Source: Corynebacterium sp.
GTDB taxonomy: Bacteria > Actinomycetota > Actinomycetes > Mycobacteriales > Mycobacteriaceae
Direction: 5' to 3'
Assembly: GCF_030532325.1 (NCBI RefSeq)
Contig: NZ_JAUNLS010000015.1
Coordinates: forward strand, 1-64,000
Length of the DNA stretch: 64,000 bases
A program made the translations under genes and the position numbers. Below the pieces are notes generated by a model. The model did not search any database, was not told the origin of the DNA, and saw only the letters and a program-made list of their open reading frames with translations. The first letter of the stretch is position 1, and every line of letters begins with the position of its first letter. Positions 51,047-59,790 of the stretch are shown one piece after another.

Positions 51047-52168
51047 TTAACTGGACCAGCCCGCGGAGGTGCCCCCGTTGAGGATCAGATCGGCCACGCC
51101 GAAGGACATGGTCATGCCAATACCCGAGGTCACCACGGCAACCGTGGTGCGCTCGTCGGGGCGCTCGAGCACCAGATTGGTGGAGCGGGAGTCGGCATAG
51201 CGGCCCTGCCAGCGCTGCAGCACGCGGGGCTTCTCGATGCCAAAGTAGGCGCTACCGCGGGCGATGAGCAGCTCGGCGATGTCCTGATCCACGAAGGGCT
51301 CCGGGGAGTAGTCATAGGCGTGGCTATCCCCCAGGAAGAGTCCGCCCTCGATGCCGGTGGCCATGAGGTTGGCCACGCAGTCCACGAGCTGCGACTCGCG
51401 CTCCTGAAGCTCAGCGCGCAGGGAGTCCACGCCGGGCATGGCGGCGAAGCCGTCGTAGCGCGCCAGCGAGGTTCCGGTGAGCATGGCCACCTCGGCGGGC
51501 ACGCGGCTCGGGCGCTCGATAAGCGCCATGGCCAGCGTGCACACGCGCACCCCGTGCTCGTCGGCCAGCTCCGGAAAGAGCTGAGTAAGCCAGTAGTTCG
51601 GGCACACCACGACATGCTCGGCCTGGAAGTCACCGCGGTTGGTCTCCACCACGCCATCGGCCACGGCCTTGACCTCGTGACCCCAATTGAAGGTCACACC
51701 CTGCTGCGCCAACCACGCGGCCAGCTGCGGGGCGGCCTCGCGCGGATTGACACGGGCATCGAGCGGCAGGTGCGCGCCACCCGCGCAGTCCAGATCCGGG
51801 TTGCCCAGCGCTTCTGCCGCCTCGGCAGGCTGCAGCAGGCGCACCTGATCTGTGCCGCGATGCTCAGCAAACTCGCGCAGTACCTGCATCTCGACCTCGC
51901 TCACGGCGGGAATGTAGGTGCCTACGGGGCGCACCCACAGGCCCGCTTTCTCGGCGGCGCGCAGCCAGCCCGCGCGGGAGGCCAGGACGGTATCCCAGAT
52001 GGAATCGGCCTGCCCGGTAAAGCAGGCGTGGCCGAAGTTTTGGATGGATGAGCCAACCGGGCGCTGGGCGCGGTCAACCACTCGGACGCTGAGGCCTTTC
52101 TCGTGCGCTTCGAAGGCGGTGGCCAGGCCAAGGATGCCGCCGCCCACAACAAGCAAATCTGTTTTCAC
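51047..52168 (-). CDS. FAD-dependent oxidoreductase of a phosphonate operon (DAO family)
   Basis: A 373-residue flavoprotein of the glycine/D-amino-acid oxidase fold. The N-terminal dinucleotide motif is VVGGGILGLATAFEAHEKG and the acceptor strand is VRVVDRAQRP. SIQNFGHACFTGQA and the C-terminal VVTSGIGMTMSFGVADLIL complete the flavin site. It resembles TIGR03364 proteins found in phosphonate clusters that lack PhnW aminotransferase. Such enzymes can oxidatively deaminate aminoethylphosphonate or its N-methyl form to phosphonoacetaldehyde; this is inference. The start is GTG 52168. It is transcribed divergently from the GntR gene. Confidence 0.87.
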   Translation of the reverse strand: MKTDLLVVGGGILGLATAFEAHEKGLSVRVVDRAQRPVGSSIQNFGHACFTGQADSIWDTVLASRAGWLRAAEKAGLWVRPVGTYIPAVSEVEMQVLREFAEHRGTDQVRLLQPAEAAEALGNPDLDCAGGAHLPLDARVNPREAAPQLAAWLAQQGVTFNWGHEVKAVADGVVETNRGDFQAEHVVVCPNYWLTQLFPELADEHGVRVCTLAMALIERPSRVPAEVAMLTGTSLARYDGFAAMPGVDSLRAELQERESQLVDCVANLMATGIEGGLFLGDSHAYDYSPEPFVDQDIAELLIARGSAYFGIEKPRVLQRWQGRYADSRSTNLVLERPDERTTVAVVTSGIGMTMSFGVADLILNGGTSAGWSS

Positions 52169-52195
52169 GCCCACTAGAGTCACACGTGTCCACCA

Positions 52196-52270
52196 ACTTG
52201 TCCATGCCTGACTAGACAAGTCAGCCGATTGTTCATCTTCTTTTAAACAAAGTCACCCGCACTTGTGCAT
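52196..52270. promoter_or_regulatory. Candidate operators in the divergent FAD-gene/GntR region
   Basis: ACTTGTCCAT (52196-52205) faces ACTTGTCTAGTCA (minus strand of 52209-52221). A tighter palindrome CTGACT-AGACA-AGTCAG overlaps the latter (52208-52224). A third half-site ACTTGTGCAT lies at 52261-52270, next to a TACTAT -10-like sequence (52271-52276). These fit binding sites of HutC/PhnF-type regulators. Confidence 0.62.
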
Positions 52271-52369
52271 TACTATGCTTCTACAGAGAAGAAACGCAGA
52301 ACACCCCCGCCCCGCGCTCGGCACCGCGCGCAGAGCACGCCCAGCACCCCAGCGGAAAGGTAGCACGCC

Positions 52370-53143
52370 GTGGCACGCAAGCAACAACACCAGGTCATCG
52401 CAGCGCAGCTGCGCCAGCAGATCCGCAACGGCACGTTGCCACCCGGCGCCGCCATCCCCTCCGAGGCCACGTTGTGCGAGGAATTCCACTGCGCCCGCGG
52501 TACCATCCGCCAGGCCATCGCCACCCTACGCAACGAGGGACTTGTCTCCTCCGGGCAAGGCCGGCGCACCAGAGTTCTAGACACCGTGCCCACCCAATCC
52601 TTCGACGGCGTCATCTCCTTTTCCCAGTGGTGCAAGAACTCCGGCATCGAGCCGGGCCAGCGCACCCAATGGGTCACCCGCTGCGCCGCCGGTGCCGAGC
52701 TGGCCGCCCACCTGGAGATTGACGAGGAGGATCACGTGGTCTCCGTCTACCGCCTGCGACTCATGGACGGCGAGCCGGCGATGGTCGAGCGCCTCAACTA
52801 CCCGCTGAGCGTGGGCAAGCACATCCTGACCTTCGATACCGATTCCGGCTCCATCTACCAGGAGCTACTGCGCTGCGAGGTGGACATCGCCTACGCCACC
52901 CGCACCATCGACGCCATCCCCGCCAATAAGGAGGACGCCGCACTCCTCGGCGTGGCGGAGGGTACCCCGCTGCTGCGCGTGCGCCGCCGCGCCTTCAGCC
53001 TGGACGGCACCCCGGTGGAGGCCTCCGATGACCGCTACCTGCCGCGCATGGCCAACTTCACGCTCACCACCATCCGCGGCAACCCCTCCCCCATCTCCAT
53101 GGTCTCCGCCGCAGAGTCCGCCACCCCACAGCCCGCGAGCTGA
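52370..53143 (+). CDS. GntR-family regulator, HutC/PhnF-like, of the phosphonate genes
   Basis: A 257-residue regulator from GTG 52370 (GGAAAGG upstream). The winged helix covers residues about 5-70: QVIAAQLRQQIRNGTLPPGA, IPSEATLCEEFHCARGTIRQ and GLVSSGQGRRTRV. A UTRA effector domain follows (VVSVYRLRLMDGEPAMVERL, ASDDRYLPRMANFTL). UTRA regulators of this branch sense small substrates such as phosphonates. Divergence from the FAD gene and the repeated ACTTGTC sites point to control of the whole island. Confidence 0.88.
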   Translation: MARKQQHQVIAAQLRQQIRNGTLPPGAAIPSEATLCEEFHCARGTIRQAIATLRNEGLVSSGQGRRTRVLDTVPTQSFDGVISFSQWCKNSGIEPGQRTQWVTRCAAGAELAAHLEIDEEDHVVSVYRLRLMDGEPAMVERLNYPLSVGKHILTFDTDSGSIYQELLRCEVDIAYATRTIDAIPANKEDAALLGVAEGTPLLRVRRRAFSLDGTPVEASDDRYLPRMANFTLTTIRGNPSPISMVSAAESATPQPAS

Positions 53144-53244
53144 TGCCCCAACATGCCCCGCTGCCTTGGCTGATAAGAACGCATTTCACGTTATAGTTGA
53201 ATGAATCACAAATCCGTTCCCGTCGATAGGCAAAGGAGCGCCTA

Positions 53245-54444
53245 ATGCGCGAGCTTTTCCTCGCAACAAGCGACTCAACCGATACTTCCCTCGTCCTCAC
53301 CACCGAGGACGGGGAGGAATTCTTCCTTGCCGTGACCGAGGAGCTGCGCACCATCCTGCGCCCGGCCGAGGCCACCGAAACCACAGAGAGCACCTCCACA
53401 TCCGGGACTGAGTCTGAGTCTGAGTCCTCCTCGTCCTTCTCCGCGCCGAGTGAGGGTCCGGGTTCCGCCGAGGCAGCCTCGAGAACCCTGTCGCACCCCA
53501 TGGCGCGCCCTTCCCTGCACGGCAAGGCCCAGCAGGAGGAGCGCACCGCCATTCGCCTGCACCCCAGCGAGATCCAGAGCCGCATCCGCGCGGGCGCCAC
53601 CGCCGCGGAGATCGCCGAGGAGCTCGAGGTTCCCGAGTCCCGCATCGAGCCCTTTGCCCACCCCGTGCTCCTAGAGCGCGCCAACGTGGCTGATATGGCC
53701 AAGCAGGCACACCCGGTGCGCGAAGACGGCCCCGCCAAGCTCACCCTGTGGGAGATCCTGGCCACCGCCTTTGCCGCACGCGGCCACTCGCTGTCGGAGT
53801 CCACGTGGGATGCCTACCGCCACCAAGGCGAGCCCTGGATTGTGCGCGTGACCTGGCGCGCGGGACTCTCGGAGAACGAGGCCGAGTGGACCTTCAAGCA
53901 GTCCATGTCCTCGCCCGCCACGGTGGAGGCCCGCAATTCCGTGGCCGCCGATCTCACCGACCCGGACTTTGTCCAGCCGGTGCGCTCCCTGACCTCCGTG
54001 GGACGCGGCGAGCGCTATGACAAGGCCATCGCCGGCGAGCACTCCAACCTTCCCACCGGCGTCACCGACATCACGGATTACACCGCTCCCACCGTCCTGC
54101 CCTCCCGCGCCGGTGCGGAGACCGCAGCGGAGTCTGGGGACGATGCGCAGCTTGGCGACGTTCCCTTGGACTCCCAGGGCTCCACTCAGCCCAGTGCCAC
54201 CGCAGAGGAGGACGCGGGTGCCTCCGGTGACTCCGCGTCAGGTTCCGCCCGCGCCGAGGGCCGCGCCGAGGGCTCTGTCGGCTCGGAGCACAGCACGACG
54301 GGCACTGAGGCTCGCGAGGCGGGCGAGGACTTCCTGCAGAACCCCGAGCCCAAGCCCGCCAAGCGCCGCCGCCGCGCCGTCACCCCGCACTGGGAGGATG
54401 TGCTCCTGGGCGTGCGCGCCAACACCAAGCGCCCGCGCGACTAA
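53245..54444 (+). CDS. sepH: Septation protein SepH (DUF3071)
   Basis: A 399-residue protein starting at ATG 53245 behind AAAGGAG. The N-terminal DUF3071 domain starts MRELFLATSDSTDTSLVLTT and contains RLHPSEIQSRIRAGATAAEI, the helix-turn-helix-like part. A long low-complexity Ser/Glu/Ala region follows. The C-terminus ends KRRRRAVTPHWEDVLLGVRA, matching the short conserved tail of SepH. In Streptomyces, SepH binds FtsZ and promotes Z-ring assembly; mycobacterial Rv0883c is the homolog. The order sepH near serC is the same as in M. tuberculosis except for the phosphonate island placed between them here. Confidence 0.9.
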   Translation: MRELFLATSDSTDTSLVLTTEDGEEFFLAVTEELRTILRPAEATETTESTSTSGTESESESSSSFSAPSEGPGSAEAASRTLSHPMARPSLHGKAQQEERTAIRLHPSEIQSRIRAGATAAEIAEELEVPESRIEPFAHPVLLERANVADMAKQAHPVREDGPAKLTLWEILATAFAARGHSLSESTWDAYRHQGEPWIVRVTWRAGLSENEAEWTFKQSMSSPATVEARNSVAADLTDPDFVQPVRSLTSVGRGERYDKAIAGEHSNLPTGVTDITDYTAPTVLPSRAGAETAAESGDDAQLGDVPLDSQGSTQPSATAEEDAGASGDSASGSARAEGRAEGSVGSEHSTTGTEAREAGEDFLQNPEPKPAKRRRRAVTPHWEDVLLGVRANTKRPRD

Positions 54445-54459
54445 GAGGGCGACGCCATC

Positions 54460-55314
54460 GTGGACACCAAGCGCTCTATCCTCACCCTCTGGTACGTCAC
54501 CGCTGACGATCCCGCCGCCGTCCTGCGCGCCGAGCCGAAGGCGGACCGTGGCTTCGGGCGAAAGTTCCTCGCCCAGCTCAACCCCAGCCTGCCGGTGACG
54601 CTTATCGGCCAGTTCCCCCTCAACCGCTCCGCGCCCACCGGGGAAAGCGAGTACTACATCGGCGGCTACCCGGGAGTCACGGTGGTGCAGACCGTAGTGG
54701 ATGACACCCAGCTGGTTCTCTCCCAGCTTTCACCCGCCCTGCTCAACGCCGTGCCCGCCACCGAGCTTTATGCCTTCAGCATCGACGAGGACTCCGGCTA
54801 CGCCGGCTTCGCGCACTGGACCGAGGGCGCGCTGCGCCGCAGCCTGTGCGGCACCCGCTTCAACCTCCTCGAGGATCAGGGCCTGCCCGAGCCCTTCGAG
54901 GCCCCCTTCTGGGCAGGCGAGATGGACGAGCCCATCGGCGGGATCTCCCTGCCCTTCGAGCCACGCGGGATCACCGAGGCGGCCCAGGCCTACTGGCTGG
55001 GCGTCGACGTCAGCGCGGAGGGCCCGGACCTCGACGTCGTCGGCTACGCCACCGACGGGCGCCCCGAGCCCAAGGTGGATGCCTCCCCTGCCTCCACGCG
55101 CAGCATCTCGGAGCTGGCCGGGACCTCGGTGTCCAAGCTGGGGCTCAACGATTACGACGACTACGAAAACTACGATCAAGAGCCCGAGTCCACCGGGGAG
55201 GAGATCCTGCGCACCGCGCGCAGGCTCGGCGGGCTCATCGCCCACTACGTGGCGGAGACCTCGAAGTCGGTGGTGGAATCCACCAAGTCCCTGCGGGAGC
55301 GCTGGCGCTCGTAG
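54460..55314 (+). CDS. DUF6928-like protein of unknown function
   Basis: A 284-residue soluble protein from GTG 54460, 15 nt after sepH, so probably co-transcribed. The N-terminus SILTLWYVTADDPAAVLRAE and YYIGGYPGVTVVQTVV are like what I recall of DUF6928. A second part has AFSIDEDSGYAGFAHWTEGA and PFWAGEMDEP. The C-terminal 90 residues are acidic, then helical and basic. No enzyme motif was recognised. Its 3' end overlaps the convergent rRNA methyltransferase gene by 70 nt, the largest overlap in the window. Confidence 0.65.
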   Translation: MDTKRSILTLWYVTADDPAAVLRAEPKADRGFGRKFLAQLNPSLPVTLIGQFPLNRSAPTGESEYYIGGYPGVTVVQTVVDDTQLVLSQLSPALLNAVPATELYAFSIDEDSGYAGFAHWTEGALRRSLCGTRFNLLEDQGLPEPFEAPFWAGEMDEPIGGISLPFEPRGITEAAQAYWLGVDVSAEGPDLDVVGYATDGRPEPKVDASPASTRSISELAGTSVSKLGLNDYDDYENYDQEPESTGEEILRTARRLGGLIAHYVAETSKSVVESTKSLRERWRS

Positions 55315-56087
55315 AAGGCGATGGCCGCAGAAGTGGCCACGTTGAGCGAGTCGGTGCCCGGCGCCATGGGGATGCGCGCGCGGACGTCGGTGGCCTTCAT
55401 GGCGTGCTCCGTGAGCCCCGGGCCCTCCGCGCCCACCAGCAGGGCTACCTTCTCGGCGCCGGCGAGGGCGTCGGCAATGTGCACGGCCTCCGGATTCGGG
55501 GTGAGCGAGACCAGGCGGAAGCCCTGCTCGCGCAGCGCCTCCAGACCGCGCTGCCAGGTGGTAAAGCCGCCCTCGAACCGCGCCCAGGGCAGCCTGAGCA
55601 CGTGACCCATGGACACGCGCACCGAGCGCCGGTAGAGCGGATCCGCCGCCCCGGAGCCGAGCAGCACGCCGTCGACGTCCATGCCCGCGGCGTTGCGGAA
55701 GATGGACCCGATGTTCTCGTGATCCCCCACGCCCTCCATGACCACCAGGGTGCTTGCCCCCTCGAGGACCTCCTCGACCGTCCACGCCGCGGCGCGGTCG
55801 GCGGCGGCCACCAGCCCGCGGTGCATGTCGAAGCCGGTGACCTTGCCCAGGGTCTCGCGGGTGACCTCGTAGACGGGGATATCGCCCACCTCGTGCTCGG
55901 CCAGGAAGGAATTCAGCTTGCCGACAAAACCGACGATGCAGCGCACCGGGTAGCGGGAGGCCAACAGGCGCTCCACGCACAGGGGGCCTTCGGCAAAGAC
56001 GAAACCCTCGCCCGATTTATCCGCGTGCTTGAGGTCGCGGATATCGTCGAGGCGAGGGTCGTCGGGAGAATCTAGGACGTAGCGCAT
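55245..56087 (-). CDS. SpoU-class (TrmH/RlmB family) rRNA/tRNA 2'-O-methyltransferase
   Basis: A 280-residue SPOUT methyltransferase. An N-terminal substrate-binding domain (about 1-115) precedes the knotted catalytic domain with motif 1 HENIGSIFRNAAGMDVDGVL, motif 2 VALLVGAEGPGLTEHAMKAT and motif 3 IPMAPGTDSLNVATSAAIAF. TACAGT on the minus strand (56095-56100) lies 7 nt before ATG 56087, suggesting a leaderless mRNA. The C-terminal tail overlaps the neighbouring convergent gene by 70 nt. The target base is unknown. Confidence 0.9.
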   Translation of the reverse strand: MRYVLDSPDDPRLDDIRDLKHADKSGEGFVFAEGPLCVERLLASRYPVRCIVGFVGKLNSFLAEHEVGDIPVYEVTRETLGKVTGFDMHRGLVAAADRAAAWTVEEVLEGASTLVVMEGVGDHENIGSIFRNAAGMDVDGVLLGSGAADPLYRRSVRVSMGHVLRLPWARFEGGFTTWQRGLEALREQGFRLVSLTPNPEAVHIADALAGAEKVALLVGAEGPGLTEHAMKATDVRARIPMAPGTDSLNVATSAAIAFYERQRSRRDLVDSTTDFEVSAT

Positions 56088-56114
56088 GCTACACACTGTA
56101 GCGGTGGCAGCGCC

Positions 56115-57518
56115 CTATCCCAGCATCGCGCTGATGGGCTCCATGCCGAAGTAGACCACGAAGAGCGCGGCCACCAGCCACATGATCCAGTGCACCTGCT
56201 TGGCCTTGCCGGCGAAGGCGGAGAGCAGGGCGTAGGAGATGAAGCCCACGCCAATGCCGTTGGCGATGGAGTAGGTGAAGGGCATGACCACGATGGTGAG
56301 GAAGGCCGGGATGGCCACCTCCAGCTTGGTCCACTCGATATCGCGCAGCTGCGCTGCCATCATGACGCCGACGATGACCAGCACCGGCGCGGCGGCCTCG
56401 ATGGGCACGATCTCGTAGAGCGGAGTGAGGAACATCGCCAGCAGGAAGATGACGCCGGTGGTGATGTTGGCCAGGCCGGTCTTGGCGCCGTCGCCAATGC
56501 CCGCGGCGGAGTCCGCGTAGACGGTGTTGGAGGAGACCGAGCCCACGCCGCCGGCCACGGCGCCCACGCCCTCGACTACGAGGGCGGTCTTCATGTCCGG
56601 CAGGTTGCCGTCCTTGTCCACCAGGCCAGCCTGCTTGCCCAGGCCGTTCATGGTGCCCATGGCGTCGAAGAAGTTGGTGAGCAGCAGCGTGAAGATGAGC
56701 AGCACCGTGGCCACCACGCCGAGGTTGGCAAAGGCGCCCACCGGGTTGACCTGGCCCACGATGGAGAGATCCGGCAGGCCGCCCAGGGAGTTGGGAAGCT
56801 CCGGGGTGGCCATGCCCCAGCCCTCGGAATCGGTGAGCGCCTGAATGATGATGGCGATGATCGTGGTCACCACGATGGCCAGGAAGAGCCCGCCGCGGAT
56901 CTGGCGGATGACCACGAAGGCGCAGAGGATGAGGCCGATGACAAAGACCAGCGCGGGCCAGGAGGCGATGGAGCCGTTCACTCCCAGGGAGACCGGCACG
57001 GTGGTGTTCGCGGCGTCGGGAACGCGGGTGACAAAGTGGCCGTCCACGAAGCCGATGAGCGCGATGAACATGCCGATGCCCACGCCCATCGCCGCCTTCA
57101 TGGACGCCGGGATGGCGTCGAAAACCGCCTGGCGGAAGCCGGAGACGGCCAGCAGCACGATGATGATGCCCTCGACCACCACCAGGCCCATGGCGTCGCG
57201 CCACTCCAGGCCCTTGACGGAGACCATCGTGACGGCGACGAAGGTGTTCATGCCCAGGCCGGCCGCCATGGCGAAGGGGTAGCGCGCGATGGCGCCGAAG
57301 GCGATGGTCATCACGCCGGCCACCAAGGCGGTGGCAGCGGCCACCTGCGGGATGCCCAGCGTGGTGCCGGCAGAGTCAGCGGTAGTGCCCAGGATGAGAG
57401 GATTGAGCAGGATGATGTAGGCCATTGCGAAGAATGTGACCACACCCGCCCGGATTTCGGTTCCGATGGTGGAACCGCGTTCAGAGATCTTGAAATAGCG
57501 GTCGATAGCTGCGTTCAT
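56115..57518 (-). CDS. AzgA-type purine (adenine/guanine/hypoxanthine) permease
   Basis: A 467-residue NCS2-superfamily transporter. The start MNAAIDRYFKISERGSTIGT leads to EIRAGVVTFFAMAYIILLNP, the classic AzgA/PbuG opening. AAGLGMNTFVAVTMV, GIGMFIALIGFVDGHFV and GAVAGGVGSVSSNTVYADSA (ligand-binding helix) follow. About 12-14 helices are predicted. It imports purine bases by proton symport. It stands between two minus-strand genes with its own 128-nt upstream region. Confidence 0.93.
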   Translation of the reverse strand: MNAAIDRYFKISERGSTIGTEIRAGVVTFFAMAYIILLNPLILGTTADSAGTTLGIPQVAAATALVAGVMTIAFGAIARYPFAMAAGLGMNTFVAVTMVSVKGLEWRDAMGLVVVEGIIIVLLAVSGFRQAVFDAIPASMKAAMGVGIGMFIALIGFVDGHFVTRVPDAANTTVPVSLGVNGSIASWPALVFVIGLILCAFVVIRQIRGGLFLAIVVTTIIAIIIQALTDSEGWGMATPELPNSLGGLPDLSIVGQVNPVGAFANLGVVATVLLIFTLLLTNFFDAMGTMNGLGKQAGLVDKDGNLPDMKTALVVEGVGAVAGGVGSVSSNTVYADSAAGIGDGAKTGLANITTGVIFLLAMFLTPLYEIVPIEAAAPVLVIVGVMMAAQLRDIEWTKLEVAIPAFLTIVVMPFTYSIANGIGVGFISYALLSAFAGKAKQVHWIMWLVAALFVVYFGMEPISAMLG

Positions 57519-57646
57519 CGTGAGAGAGCGCCCCTTCTATCAGGTAAGTCGATGAAGTTTTTACCCGCTAAGATTCCTCCACCACACTGCAAAACGCAAA
57601 CAGCACCGCCCCACAGCGCACGCCACACTGCGCGCGCCGCCGCCGG

Positions 57647-58294
57647 CTAGAAAATGGGCTTCTCGTCGTCGAAGACGGTCTCGGCCTGCGCATCGGTATC
57701 GCGCACCGTGGTCTTGGAGTGCGCGCCGCAGCCGTAGGTGGCGTGAACCACGTGCCCGTCGGCGGAGTACTCGTTGGCGCACACGCCAAAGTTAGGCATG
57801 AGCTGAAGAAAGAAAGCACAGGTCTTGCACTGCAGGCGCGCCTTGGCCGCCATGGGCGTGGTGGGCCCGTACTCCTTGAGCCAGCGCTCCTTGGCCTCCT
57901 GCAGGCCGCGCGCAGAGAGCTCGCCGCTGTCCAGGCGGGCATCGTCAGGCGCGGGCGGCATGAGGTCGCCTGGGCCCAGGTCACCGGGGCGCAGGCGCTC
58001 GGAGTAGGGAACCCATTCCGGGGCCTGGAGGGCCTGGCCACCGGGCATGAGGGCGACCTCGTTGACGGTGACAAAGCGCGTACCCTCAGCGCAGGCCACC
58101 ACGGCGTGCCACTGCCAGCCGGGGTAGCCGGGAAGGTTGGCCTCAAAGACGTGGGTGGCCACGTTGCGGCCCACGGCGGTCATCCCGCTGTGCTTGCCGA
58201 CCTCCCCTTCGCCCACCTCTTCTACTGCCTCGCGGGCGATGCGCACCGCGGTGGAATCGAGCAAGGGCGAGGTGGTCTTTTTCTTCTTGGTCAC
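57647..58294 (-). CDS. DUF3027 protein with C-terminal zinc-ribbon-like cysteines
   Basis: A 215-residue soluble protein of the actinobacterial DUF3027 family. GTG 58294 gives VTKKKKTTSPLLDS; CATAAT lies six nt upstream on the minus strand, a leaderless pattern. Seen: GYPGWQWHAVVACAEGTRFV and WVPYSERLRPGDLGPGDLMP, then CKTCAFFLQLMPNFGVCANE and YGCGAH near the C-terminus, probably a metal site. The function is unknown. Confidence 0.85.
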   Translation of the reverse strand: MTKKKKTTSPLLDSTAVRIAREAVEEVGEGEVGKHSGMTAVGRNVATHVFEANLPGYPGWQWHAVVACAEGTRFVTVNEVALMPGGQALQAPEWVPYSERLRPGDLGPGDLMPPAPDDARLDSGELSARGLQEAKERWLKEYGPTTPMAAKARLQCKTCAFFLQLMPNFGVCANEYSADGHVVHATYGCGAHSKTTVRDTDAQAETVFDDEKPIF

Positions 58295-58363
58295 CCGTTC
58301 ATTATGGACATACCCTGTGCTCAATGCACAATGCAGCCCGCGCCGCGGTGCACAATACTGTCT

Positions 58364-59167
58364 ATGACGACGTTTTCGAGGACACTTTCCGCACTCGCGC
58401 TGGCCGCCACCGTGGGGCTGAGCGCGTGCACGGCATCGGACGCCCCCAACCCTGCCCAGGAGTCACCCACCGAGCCCGAGTCCCTTTCAGTCACCGTCCT
58501 CGAGCACACCAGCATGATCCCCGATTCCTTCACCCAGGGCCTGGAGGTCGATGCCGAGGGCAACCTGCTGGTGGGCACCGGCCAGTATGGCCAGTCGCGC
58601 CTCATGCGCCTGCGTCCCGGGGAGACGACGCCCAGCCAGAGCGTGGATCTGGATCCCGAGTTCTTCGGCGAGGGCATCACCCAGGCCGGCGAGCACATTT
58701 GGCAGCTGACGTGGAAGGCCGGCGAGGCCATTCAGCGCGACGCCGCCACCTTCGAGGAGACCGGCCGCGTGCGCTACCCCGGCGAGGGCTGGGGCCTGTG
58801 TAACGCCGGCTCGCAGCTTGTCATGTCCGACGGCAGCGCGCAGCTGCGCCACCTCGATCCGCAGACCTTCGAGGAGATCGCCCCGCGCACCACGGTCACG
58901 CGCCAGGGCCAGCCGGTGGACAACCTCAATGAGCTCGAGTGCGTCGACGGCGCCGTCTTTGCCAACGTGTGGATGAGCGAGGAGATCTTGCGCATCGATC
59001 CGGACTCCGGCCAGGTCACCGGCGTCATTGATGCCGCGGGCCTCAACGAGAACGGCCCCCGCACGCCTGACGACGTCCTCAACGGCATCGCCCACATCCC
59101 CGGCACCGACGAGTTCTGGATCACCGGCAAGAGGTGGGTGGATCTGTACCGGGTGCGCTTCGAGTAG
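58364..59167 (+). CDS. Glutaminyl-peptide cyclotransferase lipoprotein
   Basis: A 267-residue lipoprotein. The signal peptide ends in LSAC (Cys22). The mature part is the five-bladed plant-type glutaminyl cyclase fold: SFTQGLEVDAEGNLLVGTGQ, FFGEGITQAGEHIWQLTWKA, LNELECVDGAVFANVWMSEE and LNGIAHIPGTDEFWITGKRW. It forms N-terminal pyroglutamate on exported peptides. CACAAT at 58351-58356 lies 7 nt before ATG 58364, a leaderless pattern. The next gene follows 11 nt downstream. Confidence 0.9.
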   Translation: MTTFSRTLSALALAATVGLSACTASDAPNPAQESPTEPESLSVTVLEHTSMIPDSFTQGLEVDAEGNLLVGTGQYGQSRLMRLRPGETTPSQSVDLDPEFFGEGITQAGEHIWQLTWKAGEAIQRDAATFEETGRVRYPGEGWGLCNAGSQLVMSDGSAQLRHLDPQTFEEIAPRTTVTRQGQPVDNLNELECVDGAVFANVWMSEEILRIDPDSGQVTGVIDAAGLNENGPRTPDDVLNGIAHIPGTDEFWITGKRWVDLYRVRFE

Positions 59168-59178
59168 GCTTTCTGGTC

Positions 59179-59757
59179 ATGGCAACGGTTAAGCAAGCAA
59201 GGAAAAGGTCTCTGCTGCAGTTTTTGGCGCTGATCATCGCGGTGGCGGTCATCGTGGTCTCCGTGGTGCTCTTCCAGAACTGGTGGAACGGCCGGCCCGG
59301 TCCGCAGCCGCAGGACATTTCCGTCACCGCCTCGGTGGGCGAGGACTCCCTGGAGGTCCGCCCCTACATCGCCTGCGAGCCGGGCACCGAGTGCAAGGAG
59401 GGCGAGGTCCCAAACCTCACCGTCGGCCCGGATGACACCTTGCACATCGAGCTGCCGGAGGATATCACCAACCACGAGTGGGCAATCCTGTCTATCTACG
59501 ACGACCCAGCCGCCAACGACCAGACCACCCACGGCGCCCACGAGACCCAATCCGTGGACATCCCGGGCTCCGTGGAGCCGATCGAGGCCTCCACGGGCGA
59601 GCGCCCGCGGCTGATGGTGGTGGAGATTTCCTCCCTCATGATTGGCCAGGACGCCAACGGCGAGGAGACCCCCATGCACACCGTGTGGTCCCTGTCCACG
59701 ATGAGCGAGGAGGAGCTGGCCAAGTCCAAGGCCAAAGAGGAAGAGGAAGCCAAGTAG
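59179..59757 (+). CDS. DUF2771-type membrane-anchored extracellular protein
   Basis: A 192-residue protein with a basic N-terminus, one membrane helix (LQFLALIIAVAVIVVSVVLF, about 13-32) and an extracellular beta-rich domain (DISVTASVGEDSLEVRPYIA, two cysteines in ACEPGTEC). The charged tail is Lys/Glu-rich. It resembles DUF2771. TAGGCT lies 8 nt before the ATG. It is adjacent to and probably co-expressed with the cyclase gene. Confidence 0.75.
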   Translation: MATVKQARKRSLLQFLALIIAVAVIVVSVVLFQNWWNGRPGPQPQDISVTASVGEDSLEVRPYIACEPGTECKEGEVPNLTVGPDDTLHIELPEDITNHEWAILSIYDDPAANDQTTHGAHETQSVDIPGSVEPIEASTGERPRLMVVEISSLMIGQDANGEETPMHTVWSLSTMSEEELAKSKAKEEEEAK

Positions 59758-59790
59758 TACGGTTCATCCGCTACAGACAAGAAGACGCAC

